The notes beneath the pieces are model-generated. The model did no database searches and was not told the origin of the DNA. It was given only the letters and a program-made list of their open reading frames with translations. Below are positions 1-7,899 of a DNA stretch of 33,409 bases, piece by piece. A program made the position numbers and the translations under genes. The stretch covers positions 1 through 33,409 of the forward strand of contig CALWDX010000017.1 in NCBI GenBank assembly GCA_944376805.1. Reading direction: 5' to 3'. How positions within the stretch are numbered: the first letter of the stretch is position 1; each line of letters starts with the position of its first letter. Source of the stretch: an uncultured Clostridia bacterium (GTDB taxonomy: Bacteria > Bacillota > Clostridia > Lachnospirales > CAG-274).

Positions 1-343
1 TATAAACTTTAATAATTTTCTTGTCAATAAATAGTCATAATTAGACAATTTAATGTAAAAATTAACATTTATTTTTCTTTTTCCAATATTTATAAAAATG
101 TTCTATTGTTAGAGTATTTTTTAATAGTCTAGCTTTTTTTATTTTTGTGTCTAGCTTTATTAAAATCTTGTTCTTTTAAAATACAATTACAATTTTTAAA
201 TTTATAAATTATTTTATATATAATATATAGTGATATTTTAAATTTTTATAATATTAGTCAATTAATATATACTATTAATGATATTTTAATATCACTAATG
301 TATTGTAATACTATTATTAAAAATAAATTTTAGGAGTTGATTT
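1..343. other. AT-rich non-coding stretch upstream of the XRE regulator
   Basis: No gene could be supported here on either strand. Visible structure is limited. GTCTAGCTTT occurs twice (127-136 and 149-158). TGATATTTTAA occurs at 231-241 and again at 279-289, the second copy forming the palindrome GATATT-TT-AATATC (280-293). A GTATT-GT-AATAC palindrome lies at 300-311. The last two sit just ahead of a helix-turn-helix gene and could be operator sites, but in DNA this AT-rich short palindromes are common by chance. Confidence 0.5.
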
Positions 344-637
344 ATTATTTTAAGTGATAAAATAAAAGAACTAAGATTAAAAAGTGGATTATCTCAAACT
401 GAAGTTGCTAAAAAGTTACAAGTTGCTAGAAATTCTGTTAAAGCTTGGGAAATAGAATTAAATACTCCTACGACACCATATATAATAGGATTATGTAAAC
501 TATTTAATATATCTTCAGATTATCTATTAGGTTTAGATAATGAAATGAAATTAGATGTAAGTATGTTAGATAATGACGAGTTAGATATTATTTATAATCT
601 AATAAACTATTTTAAAGCCAAAAAACAGTATAATTAA
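344..637 (+). CDS. Small XRE-family helix-turn-helix regulator, apparent ATT start
   Basis: This 97-residue frame reads MILSDKIKELRLKSGLSQTE at its start if ATT at 344 is translated as Met. Residues 5-60 form a classic HTH_3/Cro-CI domain (SGLSQTEVAKKL, then NSVKAWE, then the FNISSDYLLGL ending typical of clostridial XRE regulators). A short acidic, probably helical tail follows. The frame has no ATG, GTG or TTG before the HTH, and TGA at 338-340 closes it upstream. An AGGAG ribosome site at 332-336 places ATT 344 seven bases downstream, exactly where family members have Met. Either ATT is the real start, as in infC of other bacteria, or an ATG was lost. The fold is certain; the regulated genes are unknown. 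The gene stands alone and converges on the YhgE-like gene. Confidence 0.8.
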   Translation: MILSDKIKELRLKSGLSQTEVAKKLQVARNSVKAWEIELNTPTTPYIIGLCKLFNISSDYLLGLDNEMKLDVSMLDNDELDIIYNLINYFKAKKQYN

Positions 638-669
638 AACTACTTTTGTAGTTTTAATTATACTGTTTT
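622..669. terminator. Bidirectional terminator between the XRE gene and the YhgE-like gene
   Basis: A perfect 22-bp inverted repeat (622-643 with 648-669) closes on a TTTT loop. It contains the last codons and stop of the XRE gene. Read on the minus strand, the arm ends in T's followed by two more T's, which suits termination of the gene starting at 2862. On the plus strand the T-tract is short. Confidence 0.75.
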
Positions 670-696
670 AATTTATACTTTATAAAAAATAAATCA

Positions 697-2862
697 TTAC
701 ATTAGATGTGTCTCTTCTAATTTTTCTTCAAAAAATTCATTTATTTTAATAAGTGGTTTTCTTAAAAATAAACCTAAAGCTAAAGAAAATGGTAAAAATG
801 TAAGTAATTTTATAATATCATTTTTATAAACATCAGAATAAATACCAGCAATTGTTTCACGCATAGCATTAATACCATAAGTAAAAGGTATATAAGGATT
901 TATTTTTTGGAAAAAGTGAGGAGTAACTTCAACAGGGAAAGTACCACCAGCTCCAGCAACTTGAATAACAAGTAAAAATACACAAATAGCTTTACCAACA
1001 TCACCAAAAGAAACAACTAAAGTATAAATAATATTAATAAATACTATACTAGCCACAACACCAGCTAAAACAAATAAAACAGGATTTATACATTGAACTT
1101 TCAAAATAAACAAATCACCTAAACAAACAACTAATGCTTGTGCAATACCAATTACCATAAATAAAACATATCTGCCTAAATATGCTTGATAAGGTTTAAT
1201 ATTGTTTATCTCATTATCTTCATAAACTCTCGTTTTTAATAAAGATACTAATAAAACACCACCAACCCAAAAAGAAAGTATAGTATAAAAAGGTGTCATA
1301 GCAGAACCATAATTTTGTATTTCATAAAATGAAATAGTATCTATTTGAACAGGTGCAGAAATAAATTTACCTACAGCATTAGGGTCATTTTCAAGTATAG
1401 TAGCTAACTTTTGCAATTTTTCATCATTTTTAACTTTTTGGATTTTTATTTTTAAATTTTTAACATCATCTTGACTAGCTTGTATAGCATTATTTGTACT
1501 TTGTATAGCTTTTTGACTTGATTCTAAAGTAGTATATATACCACTTAAAATATTATCCATTTGATTTATTGTGCCTAAAGCATTTTTAGATAATAAATTC
1601 AAATCAATTAAAGTTTTATACATTTTTTCAGCTTCATAATCTATACTAGGTTTTATGTTAGCTCTATATAAGTCTTTAGTGTTTGAAATATCTTCTTTTA
1701 CTTGATTTAACTGACTTTTCATATCATTTCTTAAAGTATCTGATATATTATTAGTATTATTTATAATATCTTCAATATTTTCACCAGTAGAGATTATATT
1801 GTTTAATTTAGTATTAATATTTCTAATTTTTTTAACAAATTCATCTATACCTTTTAATCTTATAGGTAATTTGTCATTTATACTATTTAATATTTTTATA
1901 GCATTATTATTAACAGTTAAAATTTTATCTGCTCTTTTATTAACAAAATTTATTTGCATTTTAATAATATCAATATTATCTTCATTAATATCTGAAATAT
2001 CTAACCAAGTATTAAGCATTTCATTAGCTAAATCTTCAGAAGTTAATAAAAAGTTTTCTACTGTATCTGTTATACTATTAAATACTTGACTAGATGAATG
2101 TATAAGACCATTTATATCATTTGTTATATCTTCACTATTTTGTGCAATAGATTTTCCACTAGGTAAAACAAGTTTAGTTGTATCTATAAGACTTTTTGTA
2201 GCATTTAAACTTTCATCAAAACTTTTAGATAATTCCTTATATTGTTCTAAAGAAGAAGATACTTGATTTAAAGTATTTATCATTTTATCAGTAGCTGTTT
2301 CTTCTTCTTCACCTATTTTATTATATGCAACTTTTAATATACCTTCTAACCCTTTACTAGCAACATCTAAAAAAGTTTCATTTATTTGTTGTTGTACAAC
2401 AGATACACCTTTATCTGTTATTTTAGGGGCAATTGCATTTTTCTTTTGATTTACATAGTATTCAATTTTAGGTGTTTTTATATTATCTGTTAAAATACTT
2501 GAAAAGTTTTCACTAAATTTTTCTGGTATAACAACACCAGCATAATATTCACCACTTTTAACACCTTCTATAGCTTTATCTTTATCAACAAAAATCCAAC
2601 CTATATCATTATTATTTTCTAGTTGTTCTATTATTTTATCACCTAAATTTATATTTATATCTAATACATTTGTACCTATGTCATTATTAGCAACAGCTAC
2701 TTTTAAACCATTTGTACTTCCATAAGGGTCCCAACTAGCAGCTATATTAAACCAAGCATATAAAGCAGGTATAAAACAAGCTCCCAAAATAACTGCAAAA
2801 GCTATTGGATTTTTTATAATTTTTATAAAATCTCTATATGCTATTTTAAAAATATTTTTCAC
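697..2862 (-). CDS. YhgE/Pip family membrane protein
   Basis: This 721-residue protein has the layout of the YhgE/Pip family (Bacillus YhgE; lactococcal phage infection protein Pip), which is distantly related to ABC-2 type permeases. A short basic N-terminus leads to one membrane helix (about residues 18-40, ending WFNIAASWDPYG, the family's N-terminal signature). A long extracellular region rich in Asn, Asp and Lys follows, with predicted coiled coils (about 200-500). The C-terminus holds about five to six membrane segments (about 520-710) with the typical GGTFPVE motif. Start is GTG at 2862, five bases after AGAGGTG. It is a single-gene unit. Family members serve as phage receptors or have been linked to secretion and envelope export; the substrate here cannot be read from sequence. 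Its presence alone does not indicate a prophage. Confidence 0.88.
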   Translation of the reverse strand: MKNIFKIAYRDFIKIIKNPIAFAVILGACFIPALYAWFNIAASWDPYGSTNGLKVAVANNDIGTNVLDININLGDKIIEQLENNNDIGWIFVDKDKAIEGVKSGEYYAGVVIPEKFSENFSSILTDNIKTPKIEYYVNQKKNAIAPKITDKGVSVVQQQINETFLDVASKGLEGILKVAYNKIGEEEETATDKMINTLNQVSSSLEQYKELSKSFDESLNATKSLIDTTKLVLPSGKSIAQNSEDITNDINGLIHSSSQVFNSITDTVENFLLTSEDLANEMLNTWLDISDINEDNIDIIKMQINFVNKRADKILTVNNNAIKILNSINDKLPIRLKGIDEFVKKIRNINTKLNNIISTGENIEDIINNTNNISDTLRNDMKSQLNQVKEDISNTKDLYRANIKPSIDYEAEKMYKTLIDLNLLSKNALGTINQMDNILSGIYTTLESSQKAIQSTNNAIQASQDDVKNLKIKIQKVKNDEKLQKLATILENDPNAVGKFISAPVQIDTISFYEIQNYGSAMTPFYTILSFWVGGVLLVSLLKTRVYEDNEINNIKPYQAYLGRYVLFMVIGIAQALVVCLGDLFILKVQCINPVLFVLAGVVASIVFINIIYTLVVSFGDVGKAICVFLLVIQVAGAGGTFPVEVTPHFFQKINPYIPFTYGINAMRETIAGIYSDVYKNDIIKLLTFLPFSLALGLFLRKPLIKINEFFEEKLEETHLM

Positions 2863-2991
2863 ATAATCACCTCTTATAAATTGTTATATATCTAACAATT
2901 ATACTCTAAAAAAAAATAAAATCAAGGAAAATTTAATTTTGAATTAAAATTTTTCTTAATTTTATATAAAAATAACTATACATTTTAAAAT

Positions 2992-3017
2992 GGCTATAGT
3001 TATATTTAACTATAGCC
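2992..3017 (-). terminator. Probable terminator after the stalk/PepSY gene
   Basis: GGCTATAGTTA (2992-3002) pairs with TAACTATAGCC (3007-3017) around a 4-base loop. On the minus strand it lies 24 bases after the stop codon and is followed by ATTTT, a modest T-tract. An extra copy of AACTATA at 2974-2980 allows an alternative weaker pairing. Confidence 0.6.
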
Positions 3018-3040
3018 TAGAAAATATATATAATTTAATT

Positions 3041-3637
3041 TTAATCAATATCGAAATCAATAACTTGACCATTTAATGCATTGATTTCTACTTCATATAC
3101 TCTATTATTTTTCATTATTTTAAATTCATAATCTGGAATATCATCATAGTCATAAATGTCAGACTCTTGCCAAATAACAGTTCCACCACCTACAGCTTTA
3201 ATAGCTGCATTTTTAGCTGTTTGAATACTAACCAATTTTTGTCCATTCCAAGTACTTCCATTATTAACTGGTGGTGTATAAACTGGTGGTGCTGGAGTAG
3301 GTGTTGGTAATGTTGCTACACTACCATTTGAAGTAGGTAAATCTGTTGGTTCCCCTGAACTTCCTGTACTTGCACTACCTTTAGAGTTTACATAAATAGT
3401 TTTTGTATTAGAATCCCAAGAAATATCATTACCTAATGCATCACTTACAGTTCTTAAAGGAACATATGTTGTACCATTACTAACAAAAGCTGTATTTCCT
3501 TTTCCAGTATCAACACCATTTACAACAAGACTTTTAACTGAATAAGTTGCTTGCATAGTTACAACATTTGAGGCAAACGCTGTTGCTGATGTCATAACTA
3601 TACCTCCTATTAATAAACCACTAATAAATTTTTTCAT
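3041..3637 (-). CDS. Secreted stalk-domain protein with C-terminal PepSY-like domain
   Basis: This 198-residue protein has a signal peptide (about 1-22, ending TAFA). Residues about 30-88 resemble the copper-amine-oxidase N-terminal 'stalk' domain (VNGVDTGKGNTAFVSNGTTY, then VPLRTVSDALG), common in clostridial surface proteins. A Ser/Pro/Thr linker follows. The last 65 residues form a PepSY-like domain ending YEVEINALNGQVIDFDID. The start has a strong AGGAGG site. The neighbour at 3735-4223 shares the GEPTDLP motif, the WNGK/Q-L entry and the whole PepSY region, so the two arose by duplication. PepSY domains are known as inhibitory or regulatory modules in peptidases and envelope sensors. A function in envelope stress or protease control is inference, encouraged by the ECF-like promoter upstream. 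Confidence 0.82.
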   Translation of the reverse strand: MKKFISGLLIGGIVMTSATAFASNVVTMQATYSVKSLVVNGVDTGKGNTAFVSNGTTYVPLRTVSDALGNDISWDSNTKTIYVNSKGSASTGSSGEPTDLPTSNGSVATLPTPTPAPPVYTPPVNNGSTWNGQKLVSIQTAKNAAIKAVGGGTVIWQESDIYDYDDIPDYEFKIMKNNRVYEVEINALNGQVIDFDID

Positions 3638-3684
3638 TTTTTTATCCTCCTAAAATACTCATTTTTTCTTTTTACACTATTATA

Positions 3685-3709
3685 AACGTAAAAAATTTTA
3701 AAAAGTTTA
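3685..3709 (-). promoter_or_regulatory. ECF-sigma-like promoter of the stalk/PepSY gene
   Basis: On the minus strand TAAAC (3709-3705) is followed after exactly 16 bases by CGTT (3688-3685), 48 bases before the ATG. The -35 continues as CTTTTT and the -10 as CGTTTATA. The same arrangement precedes the paralogue at 4223. This resembles promoters of extracytoplasmic-function sigma factors (AAC near -35, CGT near -10). The recognising sigma factor is not in the window. Confidence 0.5.
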
Positions 3710-3734
3710 CTATTTTTATAATATTTTTTTAATT

Positions 3735-4223
3735 TTAATCAATATCATAATCTAAAACTGCACCTGTTAAAGCATCAATTTCTATTTCATAAACTTTGTT
3801 ACCATTTTTTATTTTAAAATCATATGTAGGTAAGTCTTCTATATCATATATATCTTCTTCTTGATATATTACTTCTCCACCTCCTATAGTATCAATAGCA
3901 ATTTTTTTAGCCTCTTCAATACCTATTAAAGTTTTTCCATTCCAGCTGTTACCATTTGTTGTTACATTATTATTGTTATTTGTTGTATTATTAGTTGTTG
4001 TATTATCATTTCCTTTGTATGGTGGTAAATCAGTTGGTTCTCCTGTTGAAATATTATATTTATTTATATTATTTTCTAAAACTCTTTTATCTATTTTTCT
4101 TGCTTCTAAAAAATTACTAACTTTAAAATATCCTGTTACAAGTACAACCCCTATAATTAATCCAAGAATAATATTTAAAAATCCTTTATTATTACTTTTT
4201 TGTTCAATATTTTGATTATTCAT
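3735..4223 (-). CDS. Membrane-anchored PepSY-like protein, paralogue of the 3041-3637 gene
   Basis: This 162-residue protein has a short polar N-terminus, one membrane helix (about 14-33, FLNIILGLIIGVVLVTGYF), a basic stretch, the motif GEPTDLP, a low-complexity Asn/Thr linker (about 70-92) and a C-terminal PepSY-like domain (about 98-162) ending YEIEIDALTGAVLDYDID. It lacks the stalk domain of its neighbour, so the pair keeps the same sensor-like end on two different supports, one released and one membrane-bound. AGGAGG lies seven bases before ATG. Its own ECF-like promoter lies upstream, so the genes may be transcribed separately under one signal. The biochemical role is unknown. Confidence 0.8.
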   Translation of the reverse strand: MNNQNIEQKSNNKGFLNIILGLIIGVVLVTGYFKVSNFLEARKIDKRVLENNINKYNISTGEPTDLPPYKGNDNTTTNNTTNNNNNVTTNGNSWNGKTLIGIEEAKKIAIDTIGGGEVIYQEEDIYDIEDLPTYDFKIKNGNKVYEIEIDALTGAVLDYDID

Positions 4224-4269
4224 ATCTTCCTCCTAAATAAAATTATCATTTTTATTTTATATTACATAT

Positions 4270-4294
4270 AACGATATAACTTTTAAAAAGTTTA
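4270..4294 (-). promoter_or_regulatory. ECF-sigma-like promoter of the membrane PepSY gene
   Basis: On the minus strand TAAAC (4294-4290) is followed after exactly 16 bases by CGTT (4273-4270), 47 bases before the ATG. The block AAACTTTTTAAAA is identical to the copy before the neighbouring paralogue, with seven variable bases and then CG in both. Spacing and conservation suggest one shared regulator. Confidence 0.5.
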
Positions 4295-4430
4295 TTATTT
4301 TTTAAAAAATTTTTTTAAAATTTTTCTTTCTTCATTTGTAATATATTTTTAATTTTATTGTAATTATTTTTAAATAATTTTAGTATATAATATATATTAA
4401 AAAATAAAAACAGATTTAAGGTGATACTTT

Positions 4431-5726
4431 ATGAAAATATTAAAACTAAATATATTAAGTATATTTTTCATAATTTTTATATTTAAACAAAATATACTTG
4501 CACAAGACCTTAAAGTTTATGGTACATATAAAGCTAACAAATTAACTATAACTAGTTATAGTAAAAGTTGGAATAATAATATGCTAAAAAATTTATATGC
4601 TGAACTATTAAATAATTCACATGGAGAAGAATTTAATTATTTAAGTAATATATATATTTATCCAGACTCACCTGAAGGTGTAAATGGTCTTTACTATGAT
4701 AATATAATTTTAGAAAATGACAAATACATATTAGGTGAAAATGCTTATATAAATATTTATAATGGTGAAAGATTTAATACTATACCTAAAATAGCTTATA
4801 CTTTATCTCATGAATATGGTCATCATTATATGATATATAATCTTATAAAAAATGAAAATATTTACTATAATAATTTAAAAGAATCTAATTATGTAAAAAT
4901 TCGAGGTTTAGAAGGAGTCCCTGTTATATATGATGTTAATAGTGAAGATTACTTATACCATTGGGATATAATAGAAATAATGGCTGATGACTATGTTCAA
5001 CTTTTAGGTTCTTCTAATGCAAAATTGTCTTATGATTATAAATCTATAGATGAAATTTTAAAAGCTGATGAAAACCTCTATGAAAATCCATCTAGTTTTA
5101 ATTTAAAACCACAACTAAATCCTTATATTCCTTTAGCTGCTGACATAACAGGTTTATATAGTTATATGTTTAATCTTGGAGGTTTTAAAGTTAAAGAACC
5201 TAATAAACCAAAAAGCCCAAAATTTAATAACATTACAGGTTCAATAACATTAAATGGAGAAGTTACATATAACATAAGTTGGAATAACCCTAATAAAGAT
5301 GAATTTATTGAATATACTTTAGTAATGTATCCAGATAATAATCCTTTTGTGCCATATCCATTAGAAACACTAACTTCAAAAGAACCTTTAAATGTAAGCT
5401 TTGGTAGTTATAGTATAAAAGATGAAAATGGTTCAATCAAATCTATATCTGAAATATATGAAGGTAACTATACATTAAAACTTTATATGAAAAGTTCTTC
5501 TGGTCTAATTTATACAGGTCCAATCATAACAAGTGATTTTACAAAACTTTATCAAAATACACTGTTAAATAATAAAAATATTAAAAATGGTAAAGATAAA
5601 GACAAAGATACTGGTAAAAATAATAATATTATAGAAAAACCTAGTGCTAGCCCAGATATTAAACCTATAGGACCAAGCTCAAGTGGTTCTTTAGGTGATT
5701 TATTTTATATTAACTCAAAAAAATAA
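4431..5726 (+). CDS. Secreted protein with HExxH metalloprotease motif
   Basis: This 431-residue protein has a signal peptide (about 1-24, ending ILAQ) and a putative zinc peptidase domain. HEYGH at 127-131 supplies two histidine ligands and the catalytic Glu. A downstream EIMADDY (Glu182) is a good candidate for the third ligand, as in gluzincins. Residues about 258-370 look like a beta-sandwich of fibronectin type III kind (PKSPKFNN, NISWNNPNKDEFIEY, GNYTLKLYMKSSSG). The C-terminal 60 residues are Lys/Asn/Ser-rich and end without LPXTG anchor or membrane helix, so release into the medium is likely. I do not recognise a named family. RBS AAGGTGA precedes ATG. Substrate is unknown. It is monocistronic, ending at a strong terminator. 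Confidence 0.78.
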   Translation: MKILKLNILSIFFIIFIFKQNILAQDLKVYGTYKANKLTITSYSKSWNNNMLKNLYAELLNNSHGEEFNYLSNIYIYPDSPEGVNGLYYDNIILENDKYILGENAYINIYNGERFNTIPKIAYTLSHEYGHHYMIYNLIKNENIYYNNLKESNYVKIRGLEGVPVIYDVNSEDYLYHWDIIEIMADDYVQLLGSSNAKLSYDYKSIDEILKADENLYENPSSFNLKPQLNPYIPLAADITGLYSYMFNLGGFKVKEPNKPKSPKFNNITGSITLNGEVTYNISWNNPNKDEFIEYTLVMYPDNNPFVPYPLETLTSKEPLNVSFGSYSIKDENGSIKSISEIYEGNYTLKLYMKSSSGLIYTGPIITSDFTKLYQNTLLNNKNIKNGKDKDKDTGKNNNIIEKPSASPDIKPIGPSSSGSLGDLFYINSKK

Positions 5727-5757
5727 AAACTAGTAACATACTAGTTTTTATTTTTTT
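5725..5757. terminator. Bidirectional terminator between the HExxH gene and ftsZ
   Basis: AAAACTAGTA (5726-5735) pairs with TACTAGTTTT (5739-5748), followed by a T-run to 5757. Read on the minus strand, the stem is also followed by TTTTT-A-TTTTTTT, so it can end both converging genes. Confidence 0.88.
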
Positions 5758-5759
5758 AA

Positions 5760-7037
5760 CTATCTATTTTTTCTTAAAAATGTTGGTATATTTAACTTAC
5801 CACTAGTAGTTTCTACTTCACTTCTACTAGGTCTATTTAAACCATAGTGGTTATTTTCTTGTGGTGAAAATGCTTGTTCTTGTGAATGATTAATAATTGG
5901 TTGTTGTTCTTCTTGCATTGGTTGTACATTTGAAAATCCACTTTGTAAATGTTGTGGTGCAACATTAAATGGTTGAGTATTTATTCCTTGATTTATAGGT
6001 TGTTGTATATTTTGCTGTATAGTTGGTTGTTGTATATTTTGTTGTATAGGTTGTTGAGGAATTTCTTCTAATTCATTATCTGAAACATCTTTAAGGTCTG
6101 TTGCAACAATAGTAATTATAACGCTATCTTTAAGATTTTCTTCTATAGAAGAACCATATATAATATTAGCTGATACATCAAGCATATCTGTTATACTAGA
6201 AACCCCTCTATTTATTTCTTTAAGAGCAAGGTCTGGTCCACCAGCAACATTAATAAGTAAACTTTTAGCCCCTTCAATTGAAGTTTCTAATAATGGACTG
6301 TTAATAGCTTCATTAACTGCATCTTGTATTTTATTTTTACCACTACCTTCACCAACACCAAGATGTGCATATCCTTTATCTTTCATAATAGTAGTAACAT
6401 CTGCAAAGTCAACATTTATTTCAGCTGGATTTTTAATAATGTTAGCAATACCTGTAACCCCTTGTCTTAACACTTCATCTACTCTGTGGAAAGCCTCTAT
6501 TTGAGTAACATCATCTTCAATAATATCTAATATACGTTCATTAGGTATAACAATAAGAGTATCTGCACTTTCTCTAAGTCTTTCAATACCTTCCATAGCA
6601 TTTAAAGCTTTCTTTTTACCTTCAAAGTTAAATGGTTTAGTAACAACAGCAACCGTTAAGATACCTTGACTTTTAGCAATATTTGCAACAACAGCTGCAG
6701 CACCTGTACCAGTACCGCCCCCCATACCAGCTGTTACAAATAACATATCAGCACCTTGTATTGCTTGTGCAATATCTTCTTTAGATTCTTCAGCAGCAAT
6801 TCTTCCAACCTCTGGATTTCCACCTGCACCAAGCCCACGAGTAGATTTTTCACCTATAACAAGTGTTTTAGAAGCTAAGCTTTTATTAAGAGCTTGTCTA
6901 TCTGTATTTATAGCGATAAACTCAATATCTATCGAACAACATTCTACCATTCTATTAACAGCATTGTTACCAGCACCACCAACACCTATAACGATAATTT
7001 TCTCTTCTTCATTGTTTATATTTTCTAAACCTATCAA
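5760..7037 (-). CDS. ftsZ: Cell division protein FtsZ
   Basis: This 425-residue tubulin-like GTPase forms the cytokinetic ring. The GTP-binding signature [11 protein letters not shown] is at about 104-114, with [13 protein letters not shown] near the N-terminus and the T7-loop region around 205-215 ([11 protein letters not shown]). Residues about 320-400 form the disordered linker, here rich in Gln and Pro with short repeats. The conserved C-terminal peptide IPTFLRKNR is intact, so partner binding (FtsA, SepF or ZapA type) is expected. Start is TTG at 7037, eight bases after AGGAGGG; no better start exists. It follows ftsQ/divIB but has two promoter-like sequences of its own in the 139-bp gap. 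Confidence 0.98.
   Translation of the reverse strand: MIGLENINNEEEKIIVIGVGGAGNNAVNRMVECCSIDIEFIAINTDRQALNKSLASKTLVIGEKSTRGLGAGGNPEVGRIAAEESKEDIAQAIQGADMLFVTAGMGGGTGTGAAAVVANIAKSQGILTVAVVTKPFNFEGKKKALNAMEGIERLRESADTLIVIPNERILDIIEDDVTQIEAFHRVDEVLRQGVTGIANIIKNPAEINVDFADVTTIMKDKGYAHLGVGEGSGKNKIQDAVNEAINSPLLETSIEGAKSLLINVAGGPDLALKEINRGVSSITDMLDVSANIIYGSSIEENLKDSVIITIVATDLKDVSDNELEEIPQQPIQQNIQQPTIQQNIQQPINQGINTQPFNVAPQHLQSGFSNVQPMQEEQQPIINHSQEQAFSPQENNHYGLNRPSRSEVETTSGKLNIPTFLRKNR
5998..6048 (-). repeat. Tandem repeat in the FtsZ linker
   Basis: Two imperfect direct units (5998-6024 and 6025-6048) share the 17-base core GGTTGTTGTATATTTTG on the plus strand, and a third partial unit begins at 6049. 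They encode the repeated Ile-Gln-Gln-Asn/Pro units of the linker. Such in-frame repeats can expand or contract without breaking the gene. Confidence 0.7.
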
Positions 7038-7073
7038 GATATAACCCTCCTAAATCATATTATGTCTTGTTTT

Positions 7074-7102
7074 ATTATACACCATATATTTTGATAATTC
7101 AA
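7074..7102 (-). promoter_or_regulatory. ftsZ promoter, proximal
   Basis: On the minus strand TTGAAT (7102-7097) and TATAAT (7079-7074) are separated by 17 bases, a sigma-A-type promoter 37 bases before the TTG start. Confidence 0.6.
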
Positions 7103-7152
7103 TTTATTTGTAAATTTAATCTAATTGTTATTAATTATTTCTTTTATTTTTT

Positions 7153-7180
7153 ATTATAAGTTGTTTTTTGTATATGTCAA
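7153..7180 (-). promoter_or_regulatory. ftsZ promoter, distal
   Basis: On the minus strand TTGACA (7180-7175) and TATAAT (7158-7153) are both consensus, with 16-base spacing. The -35 overlaps the stop codon of ftsQ/divIB at 7177-7179. The leader would be about 110 bases. Confidence 0.7.
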
Positions 7181-7890
7181 GTAATATATTTAAAAATAGG
7201 TAACTTGCTTACATCATTTATATATAAAAATCCTCTTTCTTCAGGTGTAAAATTTTTAAGTATTTCATCTAAAGTATTCATCTTTAGACTTAAAGCATCT
7301 GTATTACCCAAAACAATATCTAATTTATCCATATATAAATGAATATCATCTAAATTTGATACATCTATTTTTATTATATCTTTTAAATTTTCTTTACTTT
7401 TTACAAAATTAGTTATTTCCATTACTATTTCAAATTTTTCATTATTATCTGTTTTTAATTTTTTACCAATAATAAAACTGTCAAATTTTAAACCATAAAT
7501 CATAGGTAAAACTTGTTTATATGTAGATTTTACATCTATAACCATACCATCTTTATCTATATAAATATAATCATTTATATAAGGTATATATCCTACAACT
7601 TTCCTTTCAGTAATATTTATAATTACTGTATTAGGTAATTGCTTTTTTACAATAACATTTTCTATGTAATAATTACTTTTAAGTCTTCTTTTGGCAACAA
7701 AACTATTAAAACTAAGTATATTTGTAGTTTTATCTAATTTCATTTCTCTAATAATATCAGCTTTTTCTATGGTTTCAAGACCATTAATTTCTATGTTTTG
7801 TATATTAAGCCAAGGTGATAGCATTAATAACATAAAAATTAAAGATATTAATGCTATACCCATTAAAATGTATATATATATTTTTTTCAT
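7177..7890 (-). CDS. ftsQ: Cell division protein FtsQ/DivIB
   Basis: This 237-residue single-pass membrane protein belongs to the divisome subcomplex with FtsB/DivIC and FtsL. A cytoplasmic MKK start leads directly into one membrane helix (about 4-25), then a POTRA domain (about 28-95: LNIQNIEINGLETIEKADI, then LPNTVIINITERKVVGYI), then the FtsQ beta domain. The C-terminus is short. A GTG at 7899 would add three residues, but AGGTGA at 7901-7896 sits eight bases before the ATG at 7890 and overlaps that GTG, so the ATG is preferred. The RBS overlaps the TAG of murA, giving tight coupling. Identification rests on the POTRA pattern and the murA-ftsQ-ftsZ order. Confidence 0.92.
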   Translation of the reverse strand: MKKIYIYILMGIALISLIFMLLMLSPWLNIQNIEINGLETIEKADIIREMKLDKTTNILSFNSFVAKRRLKSNYYIENVIVKKQLPNTVIINITERKVVGYIPYINDYIYIDKDGMVIDVKSTYKQVLPMIYGLKFDSFIIGKKLKTDNNEKFEIVMEITNFVKSKENLKDIIKIDVSNLDDIHLYMDKLDIVLGNTDALSLKMNTLDEILKNFTPEERGFLYINDVSKLPIFKYIT

Positions 7891-7899
7891 TAGTTTCAC

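Noticed and set aside
697..2862. YhgE/Pip ('phage infection protein') as a sign of prophage
   Set aside because: The family is chromosomal and acts as a phage receptor in lactococci; no integrase, capsid or att-like sequence is near.
7090..7105. TTTTGATAATTCAATT as a second FabT site before ftsZ
   Set aside because: The half-sites are spaced by four bases rather than three and the outer bases do not match; it also coincides with the -35 of a good promoter.
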